Shown: positions 1-6,397 of the stretch, piece after piece | How positions within the stretch are numbered: position 1 is the stretch's first letter | Layout of the letters: every line of letters begins with the position of its first letter | DNA from: Nitrosopumilus sp. UBA526 | GTDB lineage: Archaea; Thermoproteota; Nitrososphaeria; Nitrososphaerales; Nitrosopumilaceae | Assembly: GCA_002506665.1 (NCBI GenBank) | Contig: DAXZ01000074.1 | Location: 7,305 to 13,928 of the forward strand | Direction of reading: 5' to 3' | Length of the DNA stretch: 6,624 bases | The notes under the pieces: model-generated | What the model was told of the DNA's origin: nothing | What the model saw: the letters and a program-made list of their open reading frames with translations, nothing else | Databases searched by the model: none | Translations under genes and position numbers: made by a program

Positions 1-2
1 AT

Positions 3-140
3 AAAATCATGACAAAACTGACGTCCCTGATTACTTTGGGATGGAATTCCAAGGAACTACAACACGAACTTGAGACTCTGATGGAGAATCATTCTGAGAT
101 CACTTTGGAGATCAACGGCTTTGATGATCAAAACTCATAG
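3..140 (+). CDS. C-terminal end of an unidentified protein (partial, runs off the left edge)
   Basis: A plus-strand frame is open from the window edge to a TAG at 138-140, giving 45 residues that end in NGFDDQNS. The other frames on both strands are broken here. The residues are mostly polar and acidic (LETLMENHSEITLEINGFDD) with no membrane segment, and I recognise no family. An in-frame ATG at 9-11 could instead make this a 43-residue small ORF, but a tail of a longer upstream gene is more likely. Its stop lies past the stop of the convergent ctaB gene, so the two 3' ends overlap by 6 nt. The evidence is only open frame and lack of another explanation, so confidence is modest. Confidence 0.42.
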   Translation, partial: KIMTKLTSLITLGWNSKELQHELETLMENHSEITLEINGFDDQNS

Positions 141-1064
141 CGCCGAGTCGACCATCAGCGCAATAAACAGTACTGCCAGATATGGACTAGAAAACTTGAA
201 CAGCGTCCATGCTGCAGTCTCCTTGGGTTTTAGCATGACCCATATTGAGAGTCCGACCATCAGTCCTCCAGATACAATCGCAGTCCATAGATATATCGCA
301 CCGACCATCTCTTGGCCGTCCTGAGTTGTAATAAAAAACGGAGCAATAGAGAACAGTACCATCACCACAGTTGATCCTGCAATGACTCTTGCAGAGGTCT
401 TTTCTGACTGTACGGCAGTCAGCATTGGAACATTTACCTTGTTGTAGTCGTCTTTGAAATGCAGAGTCAGTGCCCAGATATGCATAGGAATCCAGATAAA
501 CACCAGTCCTGCCATTGCAAGGCCCATTGTCCATAAATCTGACATGCTTACTGACACCCATCCTATCATCGGAGGCGCGCCACCACACAACCCCCCCAGG
601 ATTATGTTGGTTCTCGAGCTTCGTTTTAGTACATACGAGTATATCAAAATGTTGTTTACCAGTCCAAATGCAATAAACGCAGTTGCCCACGCGCCCTGCT
701 CTAGTGTGGTAGTAAATGATATGCCAAATGCCAGAACCAGTGAGATGCCTGCCAACACCAGTCCAAAATTTCTTGCCTTGACTGCGGGATAGATTCTCTT
801 TGATGGCAGAGGCCTGTCTTTTGTCCTCTCCATGATACCGTCAATATCTCGGTCATGATAGTTTGTCAGGGTGTTTGCAGCAGCCGACCCTGACGCAACT
901 GAGAACAGCATCAGGAGCCAGGTGCCTGCAGAGATCTCTATGTTGTAAATGTTTGATGCCGTCAGTGCGGCGCCAAACGCGGTAAAGACTAGCAGATACC
1001 AGATCTTTGGCTTTGTTAATTCGTAATATACTGCCACCCTTGATTCTGATTTCTGCTTTTGCAA
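135..1064 (-). CDS. ctaB: Protoheme IX farnesyltransferase (heme O synthase)
   Basis: A membrane prenyltransferase of the UbiA family that transfers farnesyl from farnesyl diphosphate to the vinyl group of heme b, making heme O, the precursor of heme A for terminal oxidases. The 309 residues match the usual family length. The first Asp-rich motif is clear at residues 68-85 (NYHDRDIDGIMERTKDRP), with D71, D73 and D75 as the likely Mg-diphosphate ligands. The second conserved loop is at 195-215 (HIWALTLHFKDDYNK, then NVPML). About nine hydrophobic segments are visible, near 21-37, 46-64, 99-117, 124-145, 153-171, 178-200, 229-246, 255-277 and 291-308. The start is a TTG, 2 nt after the stop of the Lrp-type gene; an in-frame GTG nine codons later is an alternative. 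The context suggests co-transcription with the regulator and a role in aerobic respiration. Confidence 0.93.
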   Translation of the reverse strand: MQKQKSESRVAVYYELTKPKIWYLLVFTAFGAALTASNIYNIEISAGTWLLMLFSVASGSAAANTLTNYHDRDIDGIMERTKDRPLPSKRIYPAVKARNFGLVLAGISLVLAFGISFTTTLEQGAWATAFIAFGLVNNILIYSYVLKRSSRTNIILGGLCGGAPPMIGWVSVSMSDLWTMGLAMAGLVFIWIPMHIWALTLHFKDDYNKVNVPMLTAVQSEKTSARVIAGSTVVMVLFSIAPFFITTQDGQEMVGAIYLWTAIVSGGLMVGLSIWVMLKPKETAAWTLFKFSSPYLAVLFIALMVDSAL

Positions 1065-1066
1065 TG

Positions 1067-1516
1067 CTAGTCACTATCCTTTGATGGCATATATGGCATT
1101 GCCTTCATGCGTGATTTCATCTCGATAAACGACTCTGAGGACTGGATTCCGGCAATTCTGCCTATCTGCTCAGAGACCATCTTGTGCATCTGATCCAATG
1201 ATCTTGAATACATTGTTACTAAAATATCAAACCTCCCTGTAACTTCGGCAACTTCTCTGACGCCGTCAATCTTGAACAACTCTTCAATGATATGATCCCT
1301 TTTCTTTATGTCCATGTTAATACCAGTCAGTGCCTTTACACTATACCCTAGTTCTGAGTCATTAACTATAATTGTAAAACGCTCGATGAGTTTTTTCTTT
1401 ACCAGTCTCTTGATTCTTGAATATACCACTGATGAGTTTACGTTGATCTTTTTTGATAGACGTGGAACCGAGATTGAGGCATCATTTGAGAGTTCTGACA
1501 AAATCTGTAAATCCAA
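1067..1516 (-). CDS. Lrp/AsnC family transcriptional regulator
   Basis: A small DNA-binding regulator with a winged helix-turn-helix at residues 1-45 (recognition-helix region NSSVVYSRIKRLVKK) and a C-terminal Lrp/AsnC ligand-binding (RAM) domain from about 58 to 135. The typical GRFDILV strand is at 95-101. At 149 residues it has normal family length. Such proteins usually form dimers or octamers and sense amino acids or other small metabolites; the ligand cannot be read from sequence. The start is uncertain. TTG at 1514-1516 is the only canonical start after the upstream stop, but the conserved family N-terminus (VDDLDLQIL) begins upstream of it. An ACG at 1532-1534 has an AGGTG ribosome-binding match 6 nt before it. 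ctaB follows after 2 nt, so heme synthesis is a plausible target; autoregulation is also possible. Confidence 0.9.
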   Translation of the reverse strand: MDLQILSELSNDASISVPRLSKKINVNSSVVYSRIKRLVKKKLIERFTIIVNDSELGYSVKALTGINMDIKKRDHIIEELFKIDGVREVAEVTGRFDILVTMYSRSLDQMHKMVSEQIGRIAGIQSSESFIEMKSRMKAMPYMPSKDSD

Positions 1517-1540
1517 GTCATCTACCTTTGTCGTCTAAAA

Positions 1541-1545
1541 CACCT
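1541..1545 (-). promoter_or_regulatory. Possible Shine-Dalgarno site for the Lrp-type gene at a non-canonical start
   Basis: The minus strand reads AGGTG here, a 5-nt match to the archaeal GGAGGTGAT site. It sits 6 nt upstream of an in-frame ACG (1532-1534), the right distance for initiation there. A weaker AAAGGT lies 7 nt before the TTG at 1516. The choice between them decides whether the protein has six extra N-terminal residues (TTKVDD). Confidence 0.3.
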
Positions 1546-1567
1546 GAATCGATCTAGATTTCTGGAT

Positions 1568-1576
1568 CTTATAAAG
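1568..1576 (-). promoter_or_regulatory. TATA box for the Lrp-type gene and ctaB
   Basis: The minus strand reads CTTTATAAG, close to the archaeal TATA consensus. With the usual spacing of about 26 nt, transcription would start near 1545-1547, leaving a leader of about 30 nt to the TTG or about 12 nt to the ACG. It follows directly after the T-rich terminator region of asd, which supports a separate lrp-ctaB transcript. Confidence 0.5.
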
Positions 1577-1583
1577 TTATTAT

Positions 1584-1603
1584 TGTAAAAATTGCAAAAA
1601 ATT
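1584..1603 (-). terminator. Oligo-T terminator after asd
   Basis: Immediately downstream of the asd stop the minus strand carries two T-runs, TTTTTT (1601 to 1596) and TTTTT (1591 to 1587), set in a repeated CAATTTTT context. No hairpin is needed for archaeal intrinsic termination, which uses T-runs. The position between asd and the TATA box of the next gene fits a transcript end. Confidence 0.45.
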
Positions 1604-1605
1604 GT

Positions 1606-2682
1606 CTAAATTTTGCCTTTTTTGTACAGCATCTCTGCTAGCAGTACCGCGCCCTTTGCAGAACCCATCTTTTTGTTGTGTGAGAACAGTACATACTTTA
1701 GACCATTCTCAAACAATTCCTCCCTCTCCACCCTTCCTATGGTGGTAGTCATTCCGTCACCTACTTCTCTCTCCATTCTCGGCTGCGGCCTAGTTGGGTC
1801 CTCATGAAAAGCATAGTATTTTTCAGGAGCAGACGGCAGGCCAGATATAGAGATGTCTTGGTTGTACTCGTTGTAGATGTCCTTTGCCTTTGCAGGATCT
1901 ATGTCTTTTGCAGTCTCTACAAACACAGACTCGGTGTGTCCGTCTAGTACCGGAACCCTGGTACACGTACAGCTTATTCTTATATCTGCATCCTCTATCT
2001 TTCCGTCCCTGAGTTTACCTAGAATCTTTTTTGTCTCCAGCTTTACCTTTCCCTCTTCTTTTGGGATATATGGAATAATATTATCTGTAATTACCATTGC
2101 CGACACCCCTGACTTTCCGCCGCCGGAGATGGCCTGCATGGATGTCATCATGACCCTCTTTACGCCGTATCTATCAAGTAACGGTTTTAGCGTTATGGCA
2201 AGACCCGTAGTAGTACAGTTTGGCAGGGGCGCCACCCAGCCCTTCCAATTACGGTTCTTCTTTTGGGTCTCTAGCAGCTCTGCCTGCTCGTCATTTATGC
2301 CGGGAATCAGGATTGGCACATCTGACTCGTATCTATAAGCAGAACTAGTTGAGATTACTGGCAGTTCTGCTGCCATCTTGGTTTCAATGTCTCTTGCGGC
2401 TTTTGATTCGACTGCAGAAAATACCATGTCTAGCTGAGACACGTCTAGTTCGTCAACTGATTTTACAGTCATCTCCTTGACATACTCTGGAATCTCTCCA
2501 CCCACATCCCACGATATGGTCCCATCTGCGTTTTTTATGGCATCAAGATATTTTTTCCCAGCAGAGCGCTCAGATGCTGCAATCTGGGTTACCTCAAACC
2601 ATGGATGGTTATACAGCGACCGGACAAACTCCTGTCCTACAGAACCAGTGACCCCGATTATTGCCACCTTCTTTTTATCCAT
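1606..2682 (-). CDS. asd: Aspartate-semialdehyde dehydrogenase, archaeal type
   Basis: Cytoplasmic NADP-dependent enzyme that reduces aspartyl-4-phosphate to aspartate semialdehyde, the branch point to threonine, methionine and lysine. The N-terminal Rossmann nucleotide-binding loop is GVTGSVGQ (residues 10-17). The catalytic cysteine is C156 in PLPNCTTTGLA, and the conserved acid/base histidine is probably H249 in RVPVLDGHTESV. Other family blocks are STSSAYRYESDVPILIPGIN (111-130), SGGGKSG (186-192) and the C-terminal HNKKMGSAKGAVLLAEM. Its 358 residues and insertions fit the archaeal/fungal subgroup rather than the shorter-loop bacterial enzymes. The start is ATG at 2680-2682. The gene is divergent from the cobalamin operon across 86 bp and ends at a T-rich terminator, so it is likely monocistronic. 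Confidence 0.96.
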   Translation of the reverse strand: MDKKKVAIIGVTGSVGQEFVRSLYNHPWFEVTQIAASERSAGKKYLDAIKNADGTISWDVGGEIPEYVKEMTVKSVDELDVSQLDMVFSAVESKAARDIETKMAAELPVISTSSAYRYESDVPILIPGINDEQAELLETQKKNRNWKGWVAPLPNCTTTGLAITLKPLLDRYGVKRVMMTSMQAISGGGKSGVSAMVITDNIIPYIPKEEGKVKLETKKILGKLRDGKIEDADIRISCTCTRVPVLDGHTESVFVETAKDIDPAKAKDIYNEYNQDISISGLPSAPEKYYAFHEDPTRPQPRMEREVGDGMTTTIGRVEREELFENGLKYVLFSHNKKMGSAKGAVLLAEMLYKKGKI

Positions 2683-2768
2683 ATCTGAGATGTTGCTTGA
2701 CTATCAACTAATAATCGTTTTCCGAAAAATACCAAAACATACTAAATCAGCTAATATTATCTTGAACT
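2683..2768. promoter_or_regulatory. Divergent promoter region between asd and the cobalamin operon
   Basis: This AT-rich 86-bp gap must carry both promoters. Plausible TATA elements are ATTATTAG on the minus strand (plus positions 2708-2715), about 30 nt from the asd ATG, and ATACTAAAT on the plus strand (2739-2747), about 26 nt before the GTG of the first cobalamin gene. Both spacings would give nearly leaderless transcripts. A TAATATTA palindrome at 2752-2759 lies between the second element and the GTG and could be an operator. The gap is too short for a cobalamin riboswitch. The individual elements are weak matches. Confidence 0.4.
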
Positions 2769-3845
2769 GTGAAAATACTGCCAAAACCATCTGTCATTAC
2801 ACACGTCCCAATAGTTCATGGTGGAAAGACACAGAGAATCGACTCTGAAACCATTGATTTTAGCTCAAACGTCTCTCCTCTAGGGCCCCCCATATCTGTA
2901 AAAAAAACCATGCTAAAAAATATCGACAATATCAGAGAATATCCTGACATTGGCTCATCAGGTATAATGCCTAATCTGGCAAGGTACACAGGTCTGGGGC
3001 AATCAAATCTAATGGTTGGAAACGGAGCAGTTGAGATTATCTACAACTTTTGTTTTGCATTCTTGGCCAAAGATACCCGAGTACTGATTCCCGTCCCTGT
3101 ATTTGCCGAGTATGAGGCAGCGGCCAAGCTATATGGCAGCCAGGTATCATACTTTGAAACCATGAATCTGTCTCAAGACCTTGACGGGTTTATCTCACAA
3201 ATCCCACAAAACGGCTGTGTGTTTATCTGCAATCCAAACAACCCCACAGGACGACTCTTGCCAAAAACCATGCTTGTCAAAATAATAAAAAACGCACAGA
3301 AACTATCCACACTAGTGTTTGTAGATGAATGTTTCATAGAGATGGTTCCTGAATCAGACGAATCCATACTGTCATACATTAAAAAATATGACAACCTCTT
3401 TGTCTTGCGCTCTTTTACAAAGTCCTTTGCACTTGCCGGCATTCGTATAGGATATGCTGCAGCTCACAAACAGATAATTGAGATACTACAAAAAATAAGA
3501 ATTCCATGGAGTGTAAACTCTCTGGCACTAGCTGCTGCAAATGCCGCCCTTAAAGACAGGTCATATATTACCAAATCAAACCTTGTGATTAAAAGGGAGC
3601 TTTGCTATCTAACAGAGAACATCAACAAGCTCGACGGACTGTATTGCACAAAGTCAGCTACAAACTTTATTCTGATAAGAACAAACATGGACTCGTCACT
3701 ACTGCAAAAAAAACTGCTCAGACACAAGATTCTGGTACGTGACTGTAAAAATTTTCGAGGGCTAGAAAACCATCATATCCGGGTTGCCGTAAGGTCTCAC
3801 AGAGACAACCTAAAACTCGTACGAGCACTGGGGCGTACACTATGA
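2769..3845 (+). CDS. cobD: Threonine-phosphate decarboxylase-like PLP enzyme (class I/II aminotransferase fold)
   Basis: Likely converts L-threonine O-3-phosphate to (R)-1-aminopropan-2-yl phosphate, the linker that joins the corrin ring to the lower-ligand nucleotide. The fold is that of histidinol-phosphate aminotransferase. The PLP lysine is K218 in SFTKSFALAGIRIGY; N155 to G161 form the CNPNNPTG block; D186 in FVDECF should pair with the PLP nitrogen; and R348 in HIRVAV is the likely carboxylate or phosphate contact. The N-terminal HGG (17-19) and DFSSNVSPLGPP (30-41) are characteristic of the cobalamin CobD/CobC group. The 358-residue length is normal. The start is GTG, the first possible start after an in-frame TGA at 2763-2765. 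The stop overlaps the next gene by 4 nt (ATGA). Histidinol-phosphate aminotransferase is the main alternative, but the operon argues against it. The symbol follows Salmonella usage (cobC in Pseudomonas). Confidence 0.85.
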   Translation: MKILPKPSVITHVPIVHGGKTQRIDSETIDFSSNVSPLGPPISVKKTMLKNIDNIREYPDIGSSGIMPNLARYTGLGQSNLMVGNGAVEIIYNFCFAFLAKDTRVLIPVPVFAEYEAAAKLYGSQVSYFETMNLSQDLDGFISQIPQNGCVFICNPNNPTGRLLPKTMLVKIIKNAQKLSTLVFVDECFIEMVPESDESILSYIKKYDNLFVLRSFTKSFALAGIRIGYAAAHKQIIEILQKIRIPWSVNSLALAAANAALKDRSYITKSNLVIKRELCYLTENINKLDGLYCTKSATNFILIRTNMDSSLLQKKLLRHKILVRDCKNFRGLENHHIRVAVRSHRDNLKLVRALGRTL

Positions 3846-4711
3846 GATCCCTGATGATTCAGGGCACATCCTCAGGTGCTGGCAAAACCACACTAGTAGC
3901 CGCACTCTGCAGAATATTCTCTGATAAGGGGTATAGTGTGGCACCATTCAAGTCTCAAAACATGTCAAATTTTGCATATATCGCACCTGACTTTGAGATA
4001 TCACAAGCCCAGGCAGTCCAAGCTATCGGAGCACGATGTAGCATAATGCCTGAACTAAACCCAATACTCCTAAAGCCTATAGGGGACTATACTAGTGTGG
4101 TATACCTCAACGGACAACGATACAAAAAGATGCATGCAACCCAATATTACAAGTTTGTAAACCGTGAGGGAATACGTATTGCATCAATGTCATTAAAAAT
4201 ATTACAAAAAAACCATGATCTAGTAATACTCGAAGGCGCAGGCTCTCCGGCAGAGATCAATCTACAAAAATTTGACATTGCAAACATGAGGATGGCACAA
4301 AAGGCAAAGGCATCAGTATTGCTAGTCTCTGACATTGACCGGGGAGGGTCTTTTGCAAGTCTTGTTGGAACTATGGCACTAGTTGAAAAAAGATACCAAA
4401 AATTCGTCAAGGGCTTTGTCTTTAACAAGTTCAGGGGGGATCCCGGGGTGTTAAAGCCGGGACTGCAAAAACTCAGACGAATCACAAAGATACCTGTGGT
4501 GGGAACCATACCTCTTATTCCAATCAATCTACCAGATGAAGACTCGTTGAATGCCAGTCCTCATAATGTATCATGGACCAAGAACGCCAGTCCTAGCAAT
4601 GTACCATGGACCAAGAAAACCATCTCAAAGATTGACGGCGAGTTGGATAAACTGGCAGCTGTTGTAAAATCAAGTGTTGATATACGAGCTATTGAGAGAA
4701 TGTTGAGATGA
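3842..4711 (+). CDS. cobQ: Cobyric acid synthase lacking the glutamine amidotransferase domain
   Basis: The family amidates the b, d, e and g carboxylates of adenosylcobyrinic acid a,c-diamide using ATP and glutamine. The ATP-dependent synthetase domain is complete: P-loop GTSSGAGKTT (8-17), APFKSQNMSNFAYI (34-47), NPILLKP (73-79), EGAGSPAEIN (131-140), DIDRGGSFASL (164-174), GFVFNKFRGD (191-200) and LPDEDSL (230-236). The family is normally about 480-510 residues, but this protein has 289. After residue 236 there is only a linker with an 11-residue repeat twice over (237-258) and a 31-residue tail (GELDKLAAVVKSSVDIRAIE) resembling the family's extreme C-terminus. The nucleophilic Cys and the His of the GATase domain are absent; the only cysteines are C23 and C66. 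The frame is intact and both ATGA overlaps with its neighbours are preserved, so this looks like a stable in-frame loss rather than a decayed gene. It may use free ammonia or a separate glutaminase. The gene is cbiP in Salmonella naming. Confidence 0.9.
   Translation: MRSLMIQGTSSGAGKTTLVAALCRIFSDKGYSVAPFKSQNMSNFAYIAPDFEISQAQAVQAIGARCSIMPELNPILLKPIGDYTSVVYLNGQRYKKMHATQYYKFVNREGIRIASMSLKILQKNHDLVILEGAGSPAEINLQKFDIANMRMAQKAKASVLLVSDIDRGGSFASLVGTMALVEKRYQKFVKGFVFNKFRGDPGVLKPGLQKLRRITKIPVVGTIPLIPINLPDEDSLNASPHNVSWTKNASPSNVPWTKKTISKIDGELDKLAAVVKSSVDIRAIERMLR
4550..4615 (+). repeat. Two-copy 33-bp tandem repeat inside cobQ
   Basis: Units at 4550-4582 and 4583-4615 agree at 28 of 33 bases and encode NASPHNVSWTK and NASPSNVPWTK. 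The repeat keeps the reading frame and lies exactly where the amidotransferase domain should begin. Two of the five differences are synonymous or conservative third-base or first-base changes and three fall in one codon (CAT/AGC), so the duplication is recent but not brand new. Confidence 0.9.
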
Positions 4712-5679
4712 TCATAGAGTCTCTGCTTGTAGCATGTCTTGCCGTCCTGCTTGATCTCAAGCTAGGAGATCCTAAAAACAGATATCATCCGACTGCCTGG
4801 ATAGGATCCCTGATTGCAAGACTTGTCTTGATTGCCAAAGATGACAACCCTACACTAGAAAAGATTGGAGGCATCTGTGTTGTGGTATCTGTAACATCAT
4901 TGGTTCTCTTGCCGCTGTTTGCCCTAGATATTGGGATATCTCTGATTACAAATTACTATGTATCATTTATTATTTCACTAGTTGCAGGCATACTGTTGCT
5001 AAAGACTGTCATTGCCATCCGTGGAATGGAAAAACATGCAATATGTGTGCTCGAGTCACTTGACGGGGATAATCTGGATGTGGCCCGAACAAACCTATCC
5101 ATGATTGTAAAGAGAGATACAAAGAATCTGGACAGAAACCACATACTCTCAGGCGTGCTTGAAAGCATAAGTGAAAATACCGTTGACGGAGTCACAGGGC
5201 CGCTATTTTATTATGCCATCTTTGGGTTGTATGGTGCATTTGTGTATCGTGTAATTAACACTGCTGACTCGATGATTGGATACCAGAGTAATATGTTTAG
5301 AAACATTGGATGGTTTGCAGCAACAACTGACAGTGTCCTAAACTATATTCCGTCTCGGCTCACAGGTATGACGATGGTGATGGCGGCCGCTGTACTGCAA
5401 CACAACTGGCGGGAATCATATAGAACCATGCTCAGAGACGGCAAAAAAACCCAGAGCTATAATGCGGGATATCCAATGGCCGCCCTGGCAGGCGCTCTGG
5501 AGACAAGGTTTGAAAAGATAAATCATTACCAGCTAGGTTGCAGGGATACGGTACTGACAAAGAAACACGTATACTCTGCAATCTCGATTATGAAACTTAG
5601 CTCTGTAATATTTTTTGGAATGATAACCGTACCAATCATAACTGTTTTGTCACTTGTCGGATGGTGGATACATGCTTAA
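4708..5679 (+). CDS. cbiB: Adenosylcobinamide-phosphate synthase (CbiB/CobD family)
   Basis: Integral membrane enzyme that attaches aminopropanol phosphate to adenosylcobyric acid, giving adenosylcobinamide phosphate. Family blocks appear in order: DLKLGDPKN with HPTAWIG (16-33), SMIVKRDTKNLD (131-142), SISENTVDGVTGPLFYY (153-169), INTADSMIGY (183-192), LNYIPSRLTG (211-220) and YNAGYPMAALAGALE (241-255). Hydrophobic segments are visible near 1-16, 54-78, 82-105, 161-180, 206-230 and 291-318. The 323-residue length is normal. The ATG start overlaps the cobQ stop (ATGA), and its own stop overlaps cobS by 8 nt. Its two substrates are made by the two genes directly upstream. It is called cobD in Pseudomonas-style naming, which should not be confused with the decarboxylase at 2769. 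Confidence 0.95.
   Translation: MIIESLLVACLAVLLDLKLGDPKNRYHPTAWIGSLIARLVLIAKDDNPTLEKIGGICVVVSVTSLVLLPLFALDIGISLITNYYVSFIISLVAGILLLKTVIAIRGMEKHAICVLESLDGDNLDVARTNLSMIVKRDTKNLDRNHILSGVLESISENTVDGVTGPLFYYAIFGLYGAFVYRVINTADSMIGYQSNMFRNIGWFAATTDSVLNYIPSRLTGMTMVMAAAVLQHNWRESYRTMLRDGKKTQSYNAGYPMAALAGALETRFEKINHYQLGCRDTVLTKKHVYSAISIMKLSSVIFFGMITVPIITVLSLVGWWIHA
5663..5668 (+). promoter_or_regulatory. Shine-Dalgarno site deciding the cobS start
   Basis: GGTGGA ends 3 nt before the ATG at 5672, with its GGTG core 5 nt before it. The core matches the archaeal GGAGGTGAT site. It lies within the cbiB coding region and favours ATG 5672 over the in-frame TTG at 5654. Confidence 0.35.
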
Positions 5680-6397
5680 AGAGATAGGATCTGTCTTTTC
5701 ATTTCTGACAATAATTCCATCTCCAAATGCAACACTAGAAGACACTGCAAGATACATGTTTGTGTTTCCACTAGTCGGTATCATAATAGGGCTCTTGGTA
5801 GGCTCGTTAGGACTTGGACTGTCTCTCTTTTTGGATCCCATTCTTGTCAGCCTGCTAGTTGTTGCCTCTATTGCAATCCTTACCGGAATCCATCATACAG
5901 ACGGTCTAGCTGACTTTGCAGACGGACTCATGGTAAAGGGCAGCAGGGACAAAAAACTTTTGGCCATGAAGGATCTCTCTACTGGCTCTGCAGGAATCGT
6001 TGCAATTGTCTTGTATCTTGTAGGACTGGTAGTTGTCCTCTCACTTACTGGCGGGTTTGAATTACTCCGGGCAGTCCTTCTAAGTGAGATTCTTGCAAAG
6101 TTCTCAATGGTTCTGATGGCAAGTCTTGGCAAATCAGCCTCGCTTGGCTCAAACTCGCCCTTTGTAGGGGTTATGAAAGACAAGAGAAAACTCGCAGTAG
6201 CCTTTGTCATAATGCTAATTCCAATAGTTTTGGTGGGACAAATAGCCGGCCTTGCAATGCTGGGCGTGACAGTATCTGTTACCATATTTTTACTTGCCCT
6301 GTCTACTCGCAGCTTTGGCGGTATTACAGGTGATGTGCTGGGAGCTACAAATGAGCTTACCAGACTGGCATCACTGATGGTGTTTGTCTCGATATGA
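5672..6397 (+). CDS. cobS: Adenosylcobinamide-GDP ribazoletransferase (cobalamin synthase)
   Basis: Membrane enzyme that joins adenosylcobinamide-GDP to alpha-ribazole or its phosphate, completing the nucleotide loop. Numbered from ATG 5672, the protein has 241 residues, close to the family norm of about 250, and begins in typical fashion (LKEIGSVFSFLTIIPSP). The metal and diphosphate motif is HHTDGLADFADGLM (74-87) with D77, D81 and D84. The second conserved motif is FGGITGDVLGATNELTR (215-231) with D221. Between them, MKDLSTGSAG (99-108) occupies the place of the family's usual MKDSRIG-like loop, with Ser/Thr where Arg-Ile is often seen; I cannot say whether this is normal for archaea. Six or so hydrophobic stretches fill the remainder. 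An in-frame TTG at 5654 would add six residues but lacks support. The gene overlaps cbiB by 8 nt and cobY by 4 nt. Confidence 0.93.
   Translation: MLKEIGSVFSFLTIIPSPNATLEDTARYMFVFPLVGIIIGLLVGSLGLGLSLFLDPILVSLLVVASIAILTGIHHTDGLADFADGLMVKGSRDKKLLAMKDLSTGSAGIVAIVLYLVGLVVVLSLTGGFELLRAVLLSEILAKFSMVLMASLGKSASLGSNSPFVGVMKDKRKLAVAFVIMLIPIVLVGQIAGLAMLGVTVSVTIFLLALSTRSFGGITGDVLGATNELTRLASLMVFVSI

Noticed and set aside
187..690. 167-residue minus-strand ORF
   Set aside because: It lies wholly within ctaB in another frame. Its translation is Cys/Arg/Asp-rich with no membrane or family pattern, while the ctaB frame matches the family along its full length.
1584..1603. Hairpin-forming repeat or small RNA between asd and the Lrp-type gene
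   Set aside because: The CAATTTTT units are direct, not inverted, repeats; simple oligo-T termination explains them.
1877..2338. 153-residue plus-strand ORF opposite asd
   Set aside because: Antisense shadow of asd, rich in Ser and Phe with no motif; the asd frame contains the catalytic Cys and all family blocks.
2683..2768. Cobalamin riboswitch upstream of the cobalamin operon
   Set aside because: The gap is only 86 bp, the element needs about 200 nt, no B12-box-like sequence is seen, and the class is essentially bacterial.
2769..3845. Histidinol-phosphate aminotransferase (hisC) call
   Set aside because: The fold is shared, but the HGG and DFSSNVSPLG N-terminal blocks and the position as first gene of a B12 operon favour threonine-phosphate decarboxylase.
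3842..4711. cobQ as a pseudogene by frameshift or early stop
   Set aside because: No GATase remnants exist in any frame before cbiB, the tail looks family-like, and the ATGA junctions on both sides are intact.
5654..5671. Longer cobS starting at TTG 5654
   Set aside because: The extra residues SDGGY are not family-like; ATG 5672 has a Shine-Dalgarno match and gives the typical CobS N-terminus.
5893..6285. 130-residue minus-strand ORF opposite cobS
   Set aside because: Antisense shadow, Thr/Ser/Pro-rich low-information protein; the cobS frame has both conserved Asp motifs.
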